58,114 bases of DNA from JACKAL01 sp964400355 (GTDB taxonomy: Bacteria > Bdellovibrionota > Bdellovibrionia > Bdellovibrionales > JAGQZY01), in contig CAYNTO010000019.1 of the NCBI GenBank assembly GCA_964400355.1, forward strand, positions 1 to 58,114. The letters are read 5' to 3'. Below the pieces are notes generated by a model that saw nothing but the letters and a program-made list of their open reading frames with translations, was not told where the DNA came from and ran no database searches. Numbering within the stretch: the first letter of the stretch is position 1; every line of letters begins with the position of its first letter. Positions 24,589 through 32,293 of this stretch are shown in pieces. A program made the position numbers and the translations under genes.

Positions 24589-27552
24589 ATGTCAGAGGAA
24601 AAAGCCATTAAATTTAACCAACTCACTGAAGTCCAACGATTCTACTTCTATCATCTACTAACTTTGCGTAAGCCAAAGTGGGATGAGGAGTCTGCCGCTC
24701 AAGCGGTGATCGAGGCCAAGGTTGATTTGAATCCCCATCAGATCGAAGCTGCCACTTTCGCATTCAGAAATCCTCTGGCCGGAGGAGTCATTCTTGCCGA
24801 TGAGGTGGGCCTTGGTAAAACAATTGAAACTGGCCTGGTGTTAAGCCAGCTATGGGCAGAAGGTAAACGGTCTGTTCTAATCGTTGCTCCTAAGTCTCTT
24901 CGCCATCAGTGGCAAGATGAGTTGAGAAATTTATTTGGCATAGATAGCGAAATCATTGATACGAAATCCGCCCGTATTGCCGAGAAGAGCGGTGGCGAAA
25001 TCCTACCAAGTAATCGCAATCTCGTTCTGATAACGAACGAGCACTTCTTCAATAGCTATTCCTCGCATATTCGCGCAAAGCGGTGGGATTTGATCGTTAT
25101 TGACGAGGCCCACAAGTTAAGAAATGTCTGGAGAAATGGGAAAAACCAAGCTCAAAGAGCGAAACTGATTCGGGATACTATTCGTCCGTTCAAGAAACTT
25201 CTTTTAACAGCCACTCCGATGCAGAACAATCTCATGGAGCTATTCGGCCTAACCTCGTTTATTGAAGACTCAATACTAGGTACGCAGGAGAGTTTCCAGC
25301 AGACTTTCCAGAGAATCCCTGAAGAAGAGCGCGAAGAGAGACTTTCTGAACTGAAGTACCGCATTCAAAAGTTTTTCCATAGAGAACTACGCCGGAATGT
25401 CAGTGATTTCATCAAATATACCAAGCGTAATGCCGTTACCTTTGAGTTTGATCCTGATGATGAAGAAGAACAGCTTAGAAAGGATTTTGAGAGCTATCTT
25501 GCTCGTGAAGATATTCTTGGCATACCGAAAATGGCTTCCCACCTTTTGAGACTTATTTATTGCAAGCTTCTGGCTAGTTCTTCGTTTGCTCTCAAAAACA
25601 GCCTCTTGGGAATCTACAAAAGGTTCATGGTTTTTGCCGCTACTGTGGATGACAGAAAGCTATTCAACCTGTTGCACGATCAGATTGATTCCTCTCTTAG
25701 AACAGTAGATGGAAAAAAAACACTTGAGTTGGAGGACTTTGAAAGGCTCCTCTATAAAAATGTTCGCCCCAAGACTTTCGATGGCCTTAGAAATCTTGTC
25801 GGTAGTTCAGAAATTGATGATTTGATCGAATCTGAAAGCGAAATCGAAGAAAACTACGCCGAAGATGATATAGAGGCTGCTTTTCATGATGACATTAAGG
25901 AAATTAGCTCAGAGCATGCAAAAATTCTCGATGAAGCTAAAGAGGTTCTTGAGTTCATTCAGCTCACGAAAAAAATCAGAGAAAATACCAAAGGTGATGC
26001 TCTGAAGCGTGCATTGGAGCGGCAATTCTCCCAGGCAAGAGAGCAAGGATGGCCCGAGAAGGCCGTTATATTCACTGAATTTAAGACCACTCAACAATAT
26101 GTAATCAATGTATTGGAACAGATGGGTTTAAGTTTAGAAAATGATATTGTGATTTTTAATGGTAGTGTTGGCGATGCTGAGAGCCGCCGTAACCTAGTCC
26201 TAGAGTTCAAAGAAAAGAAAAAGATATTCCTCACCACCGAGGCTGGAGCCGAAGGTTTAAACTTGCAGTTCTGCAACTTGATTATCAACTATGATTTGCC
26301 GTGGAATCCGCAGCGGATTGAACAGCGTATCGGCCGATGCCATCGGTACGGCCAAATGCTGGATGTTGTGGTTGTAAACTTCGTAAATAAAAAGAACCAT
26401 GCAGATAAAAGAGTATTGGAACTTCTTGGTGAGAAATTTCACCTCTTTGAAGGGGCGTTCGGTGTTTCCGACGAGGTACTTGGCGAGATCCAGTCCGGCA
26501 ATGACATAGAAAAGGAAATTCTGTCGATATATCTAAGCTGTCGAACTCCAGAGGAGATTGACAAAAAATTTGAAGAGATGCTGGCGCAAAATCGCGATAG
26601 CGTAGATGAAAAGCTGCGAATCGCAAAAGAGAAACTGCTGGCCGAGTTTGACGAAGATGTTCAGAAAAGATTAAAGGATGTTCACGATCGGACAAGGCAA
26701 ACCATTGATGCAAAGCAAGCCATCGTTCGAGATTGCGTTCTATCTTCTCTGCCTGCCAATTTAATAGTGTCCGATGGGACTTCGTTCTCCGTCTCCGAAT
26801 CGCGTATGAGTTTGATTCCAGGGGTCGAATATTCTTTCGTCAAGGACACATCTTTTGATTTTGAAACCATTCATATTTCTCATCCAGCATTTAAAGCGAT
26901 GAATTCACTTGATAAGATCGAAGGACATATCCAATTTGAGATTTCAAAAAAGCATAGAATTTCTCTACTGAATGACCACATCGGAAAGCGTGGTTCATTT
27001 CAAATTCATCGCATTAGAATTGATGGGATTGAATCGTTTGATGCTTTGATCCCGCTGTTCATTTTCGATGATGGTACTGCTTTGGATATGGAAGCATCCC
27101 ATAAACTTTTGGGAGCAACTTCAGTGATGAGCTCAGGCGCCGTGGCTCCTCCTGCCTCTCAAAACTTCGAGGCCATCATGTCCAAAGAGTTAGAAGGTCT
27201 TCACGCCCAACTTAAAGCAAATTCGGAAGAACTTTATCACGAGGAGATCGAGAAGATTGAATTTTTCTTTGAGGACTTAGAGCGACAAAAGAAATATGAG
27301 AAAGACGATCTTCAAAAGAAAATCGAAGAGCTAAAAAAGGAACGGCGCAAGCTGCCACTTCAGGCTCAAGCCTCTCTCAACTCTGAAATTTCTAAGCTGA
27401 AGGACAAGCAACTGAAATTGGATGAGGAGATTGCCAAAATTGGCCGTGAAAGTAGGGAGCGCGAAAAGAAACTTGTCGCAACCCTCGAAAGCAAACTTTC
27501 TATTGATTCAGGACGGGAGCTCCTGGGAGCTGGAACATTTGAAATCGTGTAG
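24589..27552 (+). CDS. SNF2-family helicase/translocase with C-terminal coiled coil
   Basis: 987 residues from the ATG with the best ribosome site (AAGGGAAAT); an upstream in-frame ATG overlaps the HNH gene. SNF2 motifs: I ADEVGLGKTIETG (about 70), II DEAH (about 171), III LLLTATPMQNN, V AGAEGLNLQ, VI QRIEQRIGRCHRYGQ (about 580). A long charged region at about 870-970 (repeated E/K/L, ELKKERRKL) is a coiled coil. It is close in style to RapA/DrmD-type bacterial SNF2 proteins, which move on double-stranded DNA. Co-transcribed with two nuclease genes, it is probably the motor of the system. Confidence 0.93.
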   Translation: MSEEKAIKFNQLTEVQRFYFYHLLTLRKPKWDEESAAQAVIEAKVDLNPHQIEAATFAFRNPLAGGVILADEVGLGKTIETGLVLSQLWAEGKRSVLIVAPKSLRHQWQDELRNLFGIDSEIIDTKSARIAEKSGGEILPSNRNLVLITNEHFFNSYSSHIRAKRWDLIVIDEAHKLRNVWRNGKNQAQRAKLIRDTIRPFKKLLLTATPMQNNLMELFGLTSFIEDSILGTQESFQQTFQRIPEEEREERLSELKYRIQKFFHRELRRNVSDFIKYTKRNAVTFEFDPDDEEEQLRKDFESYLAREDILGIPKMASHLLRLIYCKLLASSSFALKNSLLGIYKRFMVFAATVDDRKLFNLLHDQIDSSLRTVDGKKTLELEDFERLLYKNVRPKTFDGLRNLVGSSEIDDLIESESEIEENYAEDDIEAAFHDDIKEISSEHAKILDEAKEVLEFIQLTKKIRENTKGDALKRALERQFSQAREQGWPEKAVIFTEFKTTQQYVINVLEQMGLSLENDIVIFNGSVGDAESRRNLVLEFKEKKKIFLTTEAGAEGLNLQFCNLIINYDLPWNPQRIEQRIGRCHRYGQMLDVVVVNFVNKKNHADKRVLELLGEKFHLFEGAFGVSDEVLGEIQSGNDIEKEILSIYLSCRTPEEIDKKFEEMLAQNRDSVDEKLRIAKEKLLAEFDEDVQKRLKDVHDRTRQTIDAKQAIVRDCVLSSLPANLIVSDGTSFSVSESRMSLIPGVEYSFVKDTSFDFETIHISHPAFKAMNSLDKIEGHIQFEISKKHRISLLNDHIGKRGSFQIHRIRIDGIESFDALIPLFIFDDGTALDMEASHKLLGATSVMSSGAVAPPASQNFEAIMSKELEGLHAQLKANSEELYHEEIEKIEFFFEDLERQKKYEKDDLQKKIEELKKERRKLPLQAQASLNSEISKLKDKQLKLDEEIAKIGRESREREKKLVATLESKLSIDSGRELLGAGTFEIV

Positions 27553-27575
27553 CGGTGAAGCACAAATCCAAGTTT

Positions 27576-27597
27576 AGTCAGGTCAGTCCTGACTTTT
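27576..27597 (+). terminator. Terminator after the SNF2 operon
   Basis: AGTCAGG-tcagt-CCTGACT followed by TTT, 23 bases after the SNF2 stop. It overlaps the last codons of the convergent gene. Confidence 0.6.
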
Positions 27598-28585
27598 CTA
27601 GGCGAAGTTTATTGAGCCGCTTTATAGATTCCTTGTAGTAGGAAGCAGTTTTGTCCAATCGCTTCTTTTCATCGCCTTCGAGATTCGGAGTTTCGATTTC
27701 TTTAGTCAAGTCTCGAAGCACGGAGAGCTGTTGTTCCGTAACGGTATTCAGCAAGGCCGGAAATTCAGAATGGTCTTCGTAGAGAGCGCATAGGCTCGCC
27801 TCTAGTTTGGCTAGTTGGGTAAGCACCACTTTATGTTGTAAGAAAAAGTGTCTTGATGCTGTCAGCCCTCCTACGCCACCAAGGATCGCACCTCCGCCGA
27901 TAATTGCAAGAGTTCCTCCAGCCATTCCCGCTCCTCCCGCAGCTATCGCCCCGCCTCCAAGAAAAGCCAAACCTGCTGATGTAGCGGCAGCACCAGAAAG
28001 ACCCATTGCCGCACCAATGGCTCCCCCGATTATAGGGGCGGCCAAACCACCCGTAACCGCTACGGCGACCGAGGCCAGAGCAACAAGCGTTGCCTTTTTC
28101 CAAATATCGGAGCGGCCACCAATAGCACGAAGAGCTTCTGAATATCGAGATTCCCATTGCTCAAGTGTTGATTTGTCGAGATCAATCTTTTTAGCAAACT
28201 TGAATACATTTGCTTTCCACTCTTGTCTGTTTGCCTCATCGACCGTCTCTTGCAGGTGGGCACTATCCCTATGCTGAATGTTGAAATATGGGGTAAAGAG
28301 CAAACTTTCACTTACGATCAATAGTCGCTTCCTTGGATCTTCAATCGTTTTTAGGCGCTTAAGAATCTCTTTTTCTGATTGAGGTGGGTTTTCCCCCACC
28401 AACCCAAAGAAGGATTTTCTAAAAAGATTTTCCTCCCATTTTTGAAGCCACTTAGTTTTTCGATCGGCAATCGAGTCATCATCGGTGGAATCAATATCAA
28501 GCCGAGTTAACCAGTCCTCAAGCGAGAATAGCACCCGCGTTTCTGCTTTTGTGAGTCCGAATACTGATACTAAGTCCGTGTTCAT
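27578..28585 (-). CDS. Glycine-zipper membrane protein, possible effector
   Basis: 335 residues. The N-terminal 160 residues are soluble, with helical charged sequence. Residues about 165-245 are almost wholly Gly/Ala/Val/Ile with GxxxG-type repeats (GGAIGAAMGLSGAAATSAG, GGGAIAAGGAGMAGG, GGGAILGGVGG), then a soluble charged tail of 85 residues. This long glycine zipper could form a membrane hairpin or pore, as in colicin-like or abortive-infection effectors. I do not recognise the family. One base separates its start from the stop of the 95-residue gene, so they form a pair. Convergent with the SNF2 operon. Confidence 0.7.
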   Translation of the reverse strand: MNTDLVSVFGLTKAETRVLFSLEDWLTRLDIDSTDDDSIADRKTKWLQKWEENLFRKSFFGLVGENPPQSEKEILKRLKTIEDPRKRLLIVSESLLFTPYFNIQHRDSAHLQETVDEANRQEWKANVFKFAKKIDLDKSTLEQWESRYSEALRAIGGRSDIWKKATLVALASVAVAVTGGLAAPIIGGAIGAAMGLSGAAATSAGLAFLGGGAIAAGGAGMAGGTLAIIGGGAILGGVGGLTASRHFFLQHKVVLTQLAKLEASLCALYEDHSEFPALLNTVTEQQLSVLRDLTKEIETPNLEGDEKKRLDKTASYYKESIKRLNKLRLEKSGLT

Positions 28586-28586
28586 T

Positions 28587-28874
28587 CTATTTGCTCACTA
28601 AAAGCCGAGATTGCAGTTGGGCGGATTGCTTCATCAGTGACTTGTGAATCACTGCAATGGCTCTTGAAGTACAATGAAGCTCCATTTGAGTCTGTTGTCC
28701 CTTTTTGATTTCGACGGCTCCCCAGAGAATTCTAATTTCGTGGGAGTTGGGCCCGTAAACTTTGATATAAAATCGCTCTCGTTGGCCCATGATATTTGCA
28801 ATATGAAAGACGATTTTTTCGATAAGTGGGAGAGATTCAATAATTGATTTTACCGCAGACATTTTTGAAAGCAT
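28587..28874 (-). CDS. 95-residue hypothetical protein paired with the glycine-zipper protein
   Basis: 95 residues, soluble, beta-rich middle (ERFYIKVYGPNSHEIRILWGAVEIKKGQQTQMELHC). Shine-Dalgarno GAGGTC at good spacing; a second ATG four codons later is possible. It is translated immediately before the glycine-zipper gene with a one-base gap. A small upstream partner of a membrane toxin could be an immunity or sensor protein, but the sequence gives no family evidence. Confidence 0.6.
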   Translation of the reverse strand: MLSKMSAVKSIIESLPLIEKIVFHIANIMGQRERFYIKVYGPNSHEIRILWGAVEIKKGQQTQMELHCTSRAIAVIHKSLMKQSAQLQSRLLVSK

Positions 28875-29005
28875 TGCTGACCTCGTACTAGCACAATAAG
28901 CCGCAATGCAGCAAAAGGCAAGTTATTTGTGCGGATTTGCTGCAATAGCAGTAAAAATGCAAATTTATCCGTAAATAGGCTGAGTAAATAGAGAATGGGT
29001 TCGTT

Positions 29006-29533
29006 TTACGATCTGTCTCTCTTCCGCTTTTGGCGAACTCGAAAGAGTGATCCGCAGGATTTAGCACACCACTTTACATTCGACCTTCCTATAAAAAACT
29101 GGCGACATTCAGGATTTTTGCATCTCTTGAGGCCATCGAGCCAGCCCAATGAGGTCATGTTTGAGAACATATAAGCGGCAAAAACCGTCGGTGGCGGGTT
29201 GTGCGGAATATGTGCGACGAACATCGCTAAGAGTTTTTTATTTGAAGGCATCACATGGCACTGATGCCCAACTATGCAGATATTCCGATTCAAGGTATTC
29301 AGGAGTTTCGGCGAAGCACCATGTTTTAAAAATTCGTCCATGCACCAGAAGATGAATTCATCCATCTTGGCCTGAGTAGAGCTGCGATTAGCGATCTCCT
29401 TTATGTGATTGTTCGCTCCGTCTATTAGGAAAGATTGGAACGTCCGGTCGTATCTAATCGGCGGCTTGCGATCCGTCTTCCCCGTATTGTCCGTTTGTTG
29501 AACGTAGAAGCAATCTTGTAACGCTTTTTCCAT
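29006..29533 (-). CDS. CGNR/treble-clef zinc-finger-like regulator
   Basis: 175 residues. The C-terminal 45 residues (LKRCKNPECRQFFIGRSNVKWCAKSCGSLFRVRQKRKR) form a CxxxxC...CxxxC treble-clef finger followed by basic residues, as in CGNR zinc-finger proteins, where the second Cys pair begins W-C. The N-terminal 120 residues resemble a ligand-binding ABATE-type region only loosely. The gene is divergent from the CoiA-like gene across an 82-base interval that contains a nested dyad, so it may autoregulate and control that neighbour. Confidence 0.7.
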   Translation of the reverse strand: MEKALQDCFYVQQTDNTGKTDRKPPIRYDRTFQSFLIDGANNHIKEIANRSSTQAKMDEFIFWCMDEFLKHGASPKLLNTLNRNICIVGHQCHVMPSNKKLLAMFVAHIPHNPPPTVFAAYMFSNMTSLGWLDGLKRCKNPECRQFFIGRSNVKWCAKSCGSLFRVRQKRKRDRS

Positions 29534-29552
29534 AAATTCCCCATCTTGAAGG

Positions 29553-29584
29553 TGTAACGGTTTTGATGATTACATCACGTTACA
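29553..29584. promoter_or_regulatory. Nested dyad operator between CGNR-like and CoiA-like genes
   Basis: Outer arms TGTAACG and CGTTACA (perfect 7 bp). Inside them lies a second perfect dyad, TGATG-atta-CATCA. Both are in the divergent intergenic region. Candidate binding site for the CGNR-like protein. Confidence 0.55.
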
Positions 29585-29615
29585 TATTAACACAACGAAG
29601 GATGGAGAGATAAAA

Positions 29616-30419
29616 ATGAAATATTCGCTAGTAGATGGTGAACGTAGAGAAGCAGTAAAGGGTCTTTCAGGGGAGTGTGTCGGATGTGGCCTGGAAACGA
29701 TTGCGAGGTGTGGTCCGATTAAGGTGAATCATTGGGCTCACAAGGCCAAATGCAACTGCGATCATTGGTGGGAAAACGAGACTGAATGGCATCGAGAGTG
29801 GAAGAACAATTTTCCTGTGAACTTCCAAGAAGTCCGTCATCGTGCCGAGGACGGAGAATGGCATTTCGCAGATGTGAAAACCACCCAAGGTTGGACTCTA
29901 GAGTTCCAAAATTCTCCGATCAGTGCTGAAGAACGTGAGTCGCGGAATGCTTTTTATAAAAGGATCGTGTGGATCGTAAATGGCCTTCGTCTCAAAAGAG
30001 ACGGAGCCCAGTTCTTTAGGGCTATCGAGCGTGGAACACGGATTTGCGAAAATCCACAAGTGATAAAACTGTTCACTTCCGAATCATCGCTTGTCGAAAA
30101 GTGGTCTACTTGTCAAACTGCCGTGTTTTTTGATTTTGGTGAAGATGCCTTTCTTTGGTGTTTGTTCCCTACGAATTCAGAACATTGGCGTTTTGTTGCC
30201 CCAATTCGGAGGGAAGATTTCATAGCTTGGCACCAAGGAGAGGAAGATCAGGTGCAAAGATTCTTGGGGTTTTTGCAATTCTTCAAGGACGTTATTTTGA
30301 GATATGCAGCTCAGATTCAAAGACAGCAGCAGATCAGTTATCATAGGCAGATATTGATGAGGACGCAGACTAAGTTCCAAAGGTATCTTACCCGTCAAAG
30401 AAGCCGAAGACGATTTTAG
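29616..30419 (+). CDS. CoiA-like competence/nuclease-family protein
   Basis: 267 residues. An N-terminal CxxC finger-like part (GECVGCGLE, then HWAHKA and CNCDHWW) is followed by a PD-(D/E)XK-like core: WHFADVKTTQGWTLEFQNSPI, with D86 and E96-x-Q98 in the place of the nuclease D and ExK. This is the pattern of CoiA/competence nuclease relatives (HWAH and ADV..iEfQ.S.I). The C-terminal part is helical and basic. CoiA promotes recombination of incoming DNA in Gram-positive competence; relatives sit in mobile elements. Good Shine-Dalgarno (GGAGAG). Confidence 0.75.
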   Translation: MKYSLVDGERREAVKGLSGECVGCGLETIARCGPIKVNHWAHKAKCNCDHWWENETEWHREWKNNFPVNFQEVRHRAEDGEWHFADVKTTQGWTLEFQNSPISAEERESRNAFYKRIVWIVNGLRLKRDGAQFFRAIERGTRICENPQVIKLFTSESSLVEKWSTCQTAVFFDFGEDAFLWCLFPTNSEHWRFVAPIRREDFIAWHQGEEDQVQRFLGFLQFFKDVILRYAAQIQRQQQISYHRQILMRTQTKFQRYLTRQRSRRRF

Positions 30420-30434
30420 CAAGACAAAATGGGG

Positions 30435-30884
30435 CTATGCCCCTTCTTGCTCGATGAAGTCTTCAAGAGACTGGATGCTAAAGTAAGTAGAGCCATTGTC
30501 GAAGGAAAGGATGTTGCCTTCGGACTCTTCTTCCGATTCGTAATCAGAAAGCGCACAACGCCAGCCTACAGGATCATTCTCTTTCATCAAGGTTACAGTG
30601 TCGAAGGTCATCCAACCTACTTTGGTTTCTTCAGGATAGCACTGGCGCATGCATTCCTCGAAAGCCTCTTCAAGATCGACGGCTTCAATCTCAGTCTCAA
30701 GAATGTGCTTGATGATCCAGTTGGTGCCGTACTCACAGCCGACATCAGGCAGTAAGCGCATGAGGTCATCACTGCCGCAGGATTGGCAGCAACCAGTGGG
30801 AGCCTCTTTGTAGCATCCATAGCAGAATGGGATGGAGCGGTTCAGGGCAATTTGTTCGAGTTTTTGTTGGATTTCGTTTTTCAT
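30435..30884 (-). CDS. Cys-rich small acidic protein (mobile-element accessory protein)
   Basis: 149 residues, strongly acidic at both centre and C-terminus. Cysteine cluster CYGCYKEAPTGCCQSCGSDD near residues 21-40 looks like a zinc ribbon. The frame runs on upstream into a GC-rich structured segment, but the ATG chosen has GAGGAG at ideal spacing; an ATG two codons earlier is less well placed. From memory, similar proteins occur beside integrative elements; their function is not known to me. It is convergent with the CoiA-like gene. Confidence 0.75.
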   Translation of the reverse strand: MKNEIQQKLEQIALNRSIPFCYGCYKEAPTGCCQSCGSDDLMRLLPDVGCEYGTNWIIKHILETEIEAVDLEEAFEECMRQCYPEETKVGWMTFDTVTLMKENDPVGWRCALSDYESEEESEGNILSFDNGSTYFSIQSLEDFIEQEGA

Positions 30885-30909
30885 GGTCATCTCCTCTTTA
30901 GCGTTGTCG

Positions 30910-30965
30910 TTTTCCCCCGTTGTGAGGGCTTCTTCGCCCCGTCCAGGAAGCCCGACGGGGGAAAA
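30910..30965. ncRNA. Long GC-rich hairpin, candidate structured RNA or oriT/ssi-like element
   Basis: Outer arms TTTTCCCCCGT (30910-30920) and ACGGGGGAAAA (30955-30965) pair over 11 bp. Inner arms GGGCTTC (30926-30932) and GAAGCCC (30947-30953) pair over 7 bp. It is in the leader of the 149-residue gene and is GC-rich relative to its surroundings. Confidence 0.5.
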
Positions 30966-31071
30966 AGGAAGAGGAGGCAAAGTCCCTCGGCCCGACCAAG
31001 CGAATGCGGCAGAACGAGTGACAGGAGTGAAACGGATGGCGCGAAGTCTGCGGAGGGACGAATCAGGGAAT

Positions 31072-31093
31072 TTGCTGGAGCGACCGCCAGCAA
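31072..31093. ncRNA. Second hairpin of the structured segment
   Basis: TTGCTGG and CCAGCAA, a perfect 7-bp stem with an 8-base loop. GTCCCTC near 30982 and GAGGGAC near 31053 add a long-range complement. Together with 30910-30965 this suggests one folded element over about 190 bases. No ribosome site and no convincing ORF in this stretch. Confidence 0.4.
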
Positions 31094-31151
31094 TGCTAAA
31101 GAAGTCAGGAGATGCCGAACGAATCCGGCAAATCCTCATTCTTGCCAGTTA

Positions 31152-31325
31152 CTACTTCTTTACTGGTAGGAGCATAGGCTTGCCCCACTTGGACGCTTGC
31201 GAGTCCTTGAGAAGCTGATACTGCGCTATACGCGCCTGTTGGATGAACTTCGGAAGCTGTCCAGTGGCGGCGGCGACAAGAGCGGCAGCAACAGCCGCTT
31301 GAATAAGTTTGGTAGGGATAGACAT
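31152..31325 (-). CDS. 57-residue small protein with hydrophobic N-terminus
   Basis: Encodes MSIPTKLIQAAVAAALVAAA followed by a basic, Gln-rich tail (FIQQARIAQYQLLKDSQ, ASKWGKPML). The start has a strong GAGGAGG Shine-Dalgarno seven bases before ATG. The N-terminus is a signal anchor or one membrane helix. It is upstream of and co-directed with the 149-residue gene, with the structured segment in between. Family unknown. Evidence is the ribosome site plus protein-like composition. Confidence 0.6.
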   Translation of the reverse strand: MSIPTKLIQAAVAAALVAAATGQLPKFIQQARIAQYQLLKDSQASKWGKPMLLPVKK

Positions 31326-31613
31326 AGGAACCTCCTCGGTTACGGATGATGGGTTTGATTTGTAGAATGATGATCTTGAGCTGCTAGAACAGCAGTCTTT
31401 GGAATCTAAACTTCAGAGGGAGAACGCCTAGAAAATCGGGTTTTTCCCTCTGGGCGCAAGTAGCATTCAAGTAGCAAAAAAGTAGCAAACTCAGGACATT
31501 TCGTGAGATTTCACGAAAGATTTAAGAGAAGGCCGCAAGGCCCTTTTCAATGATTTCAAGTGTTTATGATTGTTGGGATTTTTAATTTTTCTGCGACTGC
31601 GGTATTCAAAAAT
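31326..31613. other. Element-end intergenic region next to tRNA-Pro
   Basis: 288 bases with no gene. Short direct repeats AGTAGCA occur at about 31447-31485, and a weak GGCC-gcaa-GGCC hairpin followed by CTTTTC lies near 31531. If an element integrated in the tRNA 3' end, its terminus lies here; the partner att copy would be left of the window. Confidence 0.4.
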
Positions 31614-31690
<77 letters not shown>

Positions 31691-31721
31691 ACGGAGTGTG
31701 TACTTGGGAAAATTGAAGAAT

Positions 31722-31727
31722 GGTCAA
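31722..31727 (-). promoter_or_regulatory. Possible -35 of the tRNA-Pro promoter
   Basis: Minus strand TTGACC lies 32 bases upstream of the tRNA; the -10 is poorly matched (AGTACA at 17 bases). The rest of 31728-31889 shows no gene. Confidence 0.3.
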
Positions 31728-31889
31728 CTTAATGGGAATTTGAGCAAAAGGCAAATGGTTGAGGGGAAGTTTTTTAGGGGCTGGCGGGGATAACGCGTGT
31801 GATTGTAACTTGTCGGAATTACATGGTTTTTTTGGGTTCCGCGAAAGGAGTTGTCGGGGGGCTTGGGTGTGTGTTAATTCAGCATCCGC

Positions 31890-32228
31890 ATGAGTACCAG
31901 TGAAACTTTCTTTATTGTGACCTTTCGGGATCCCGCTAAACTTGCGGACAAAGAGACCATCGCCCTCAAAGTGCGCTCTGTGGAAGACTCCGAACTCGGG
32001 CTTGGGTTTGTGCGTATTTCCAATTTTATCTTTGAGAGCACCACCGGTGGGCTCATCGTCGACCACGTCGCCGACCAACTCAAACACCGCTTCGCCAACA
32101 CCCACTCACTGCACATCTCCCTCTACAACATCCTCTCCATCGAAGAGGTGGGCATGGAACACCGTGGGCTCAACTTTAAAAACGCCAAGTCCAACATCTA
32201 CATGATCCCGCAACCGCCCGAAGTGTAG
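31890..32228 (+). CDS. DUF1820-like small protein
   Basis: 112 residues, soluble. The pattern FFIVTF at the start, LGFVRISNFIFESTTGGLIVD in the centre and LHISLYNILSIEEV near the end agrees with DUF1820 proteins (FRVIF..., GFIEIEDFVFGE...LVVDP, IPMHAVIRIDEV). The function of that family is not known. First gene after the tRNA on the chromosomal side. The assignment is by pattern memory. Confidence 0.65.
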   Translation: MSTSETFFIVTFRDPAKLADKETIALKVRSVEDSELGLGFVRISNFIFESTTGGLIVDHVADQLKHRFANTHSLHISLYNILSIEEVGMEHRGLNFKNAKSNIYMIPQPPEV

Positions 32229-32293
32229 ATTCCGCTAGCCCTTGATCGGGGTTGGGCTGCCAATTCGCCCGCATCCGCGTATCCTTTATCTAT

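Noticed and set aside
16438..27552. Calling the island DISARM or BREX
   Set aside because: Methylase and SNF2 motor alone are not enough; DrmA, DrmB, DrmC, PglZ and BrxC/L are all missing.
27807..28277. Plus-strand ORF of 156 codons, Pro/Ala-rich
   Set aside because: Shadow of the glycine-zipper coding region; composition is the complement of the Gly/Ala codons.
30832..31218. Plus-strand ORF over the structured segment
   Set aside because: No ribosome site, basic random-looking product; the segment is better explained by hairpins.
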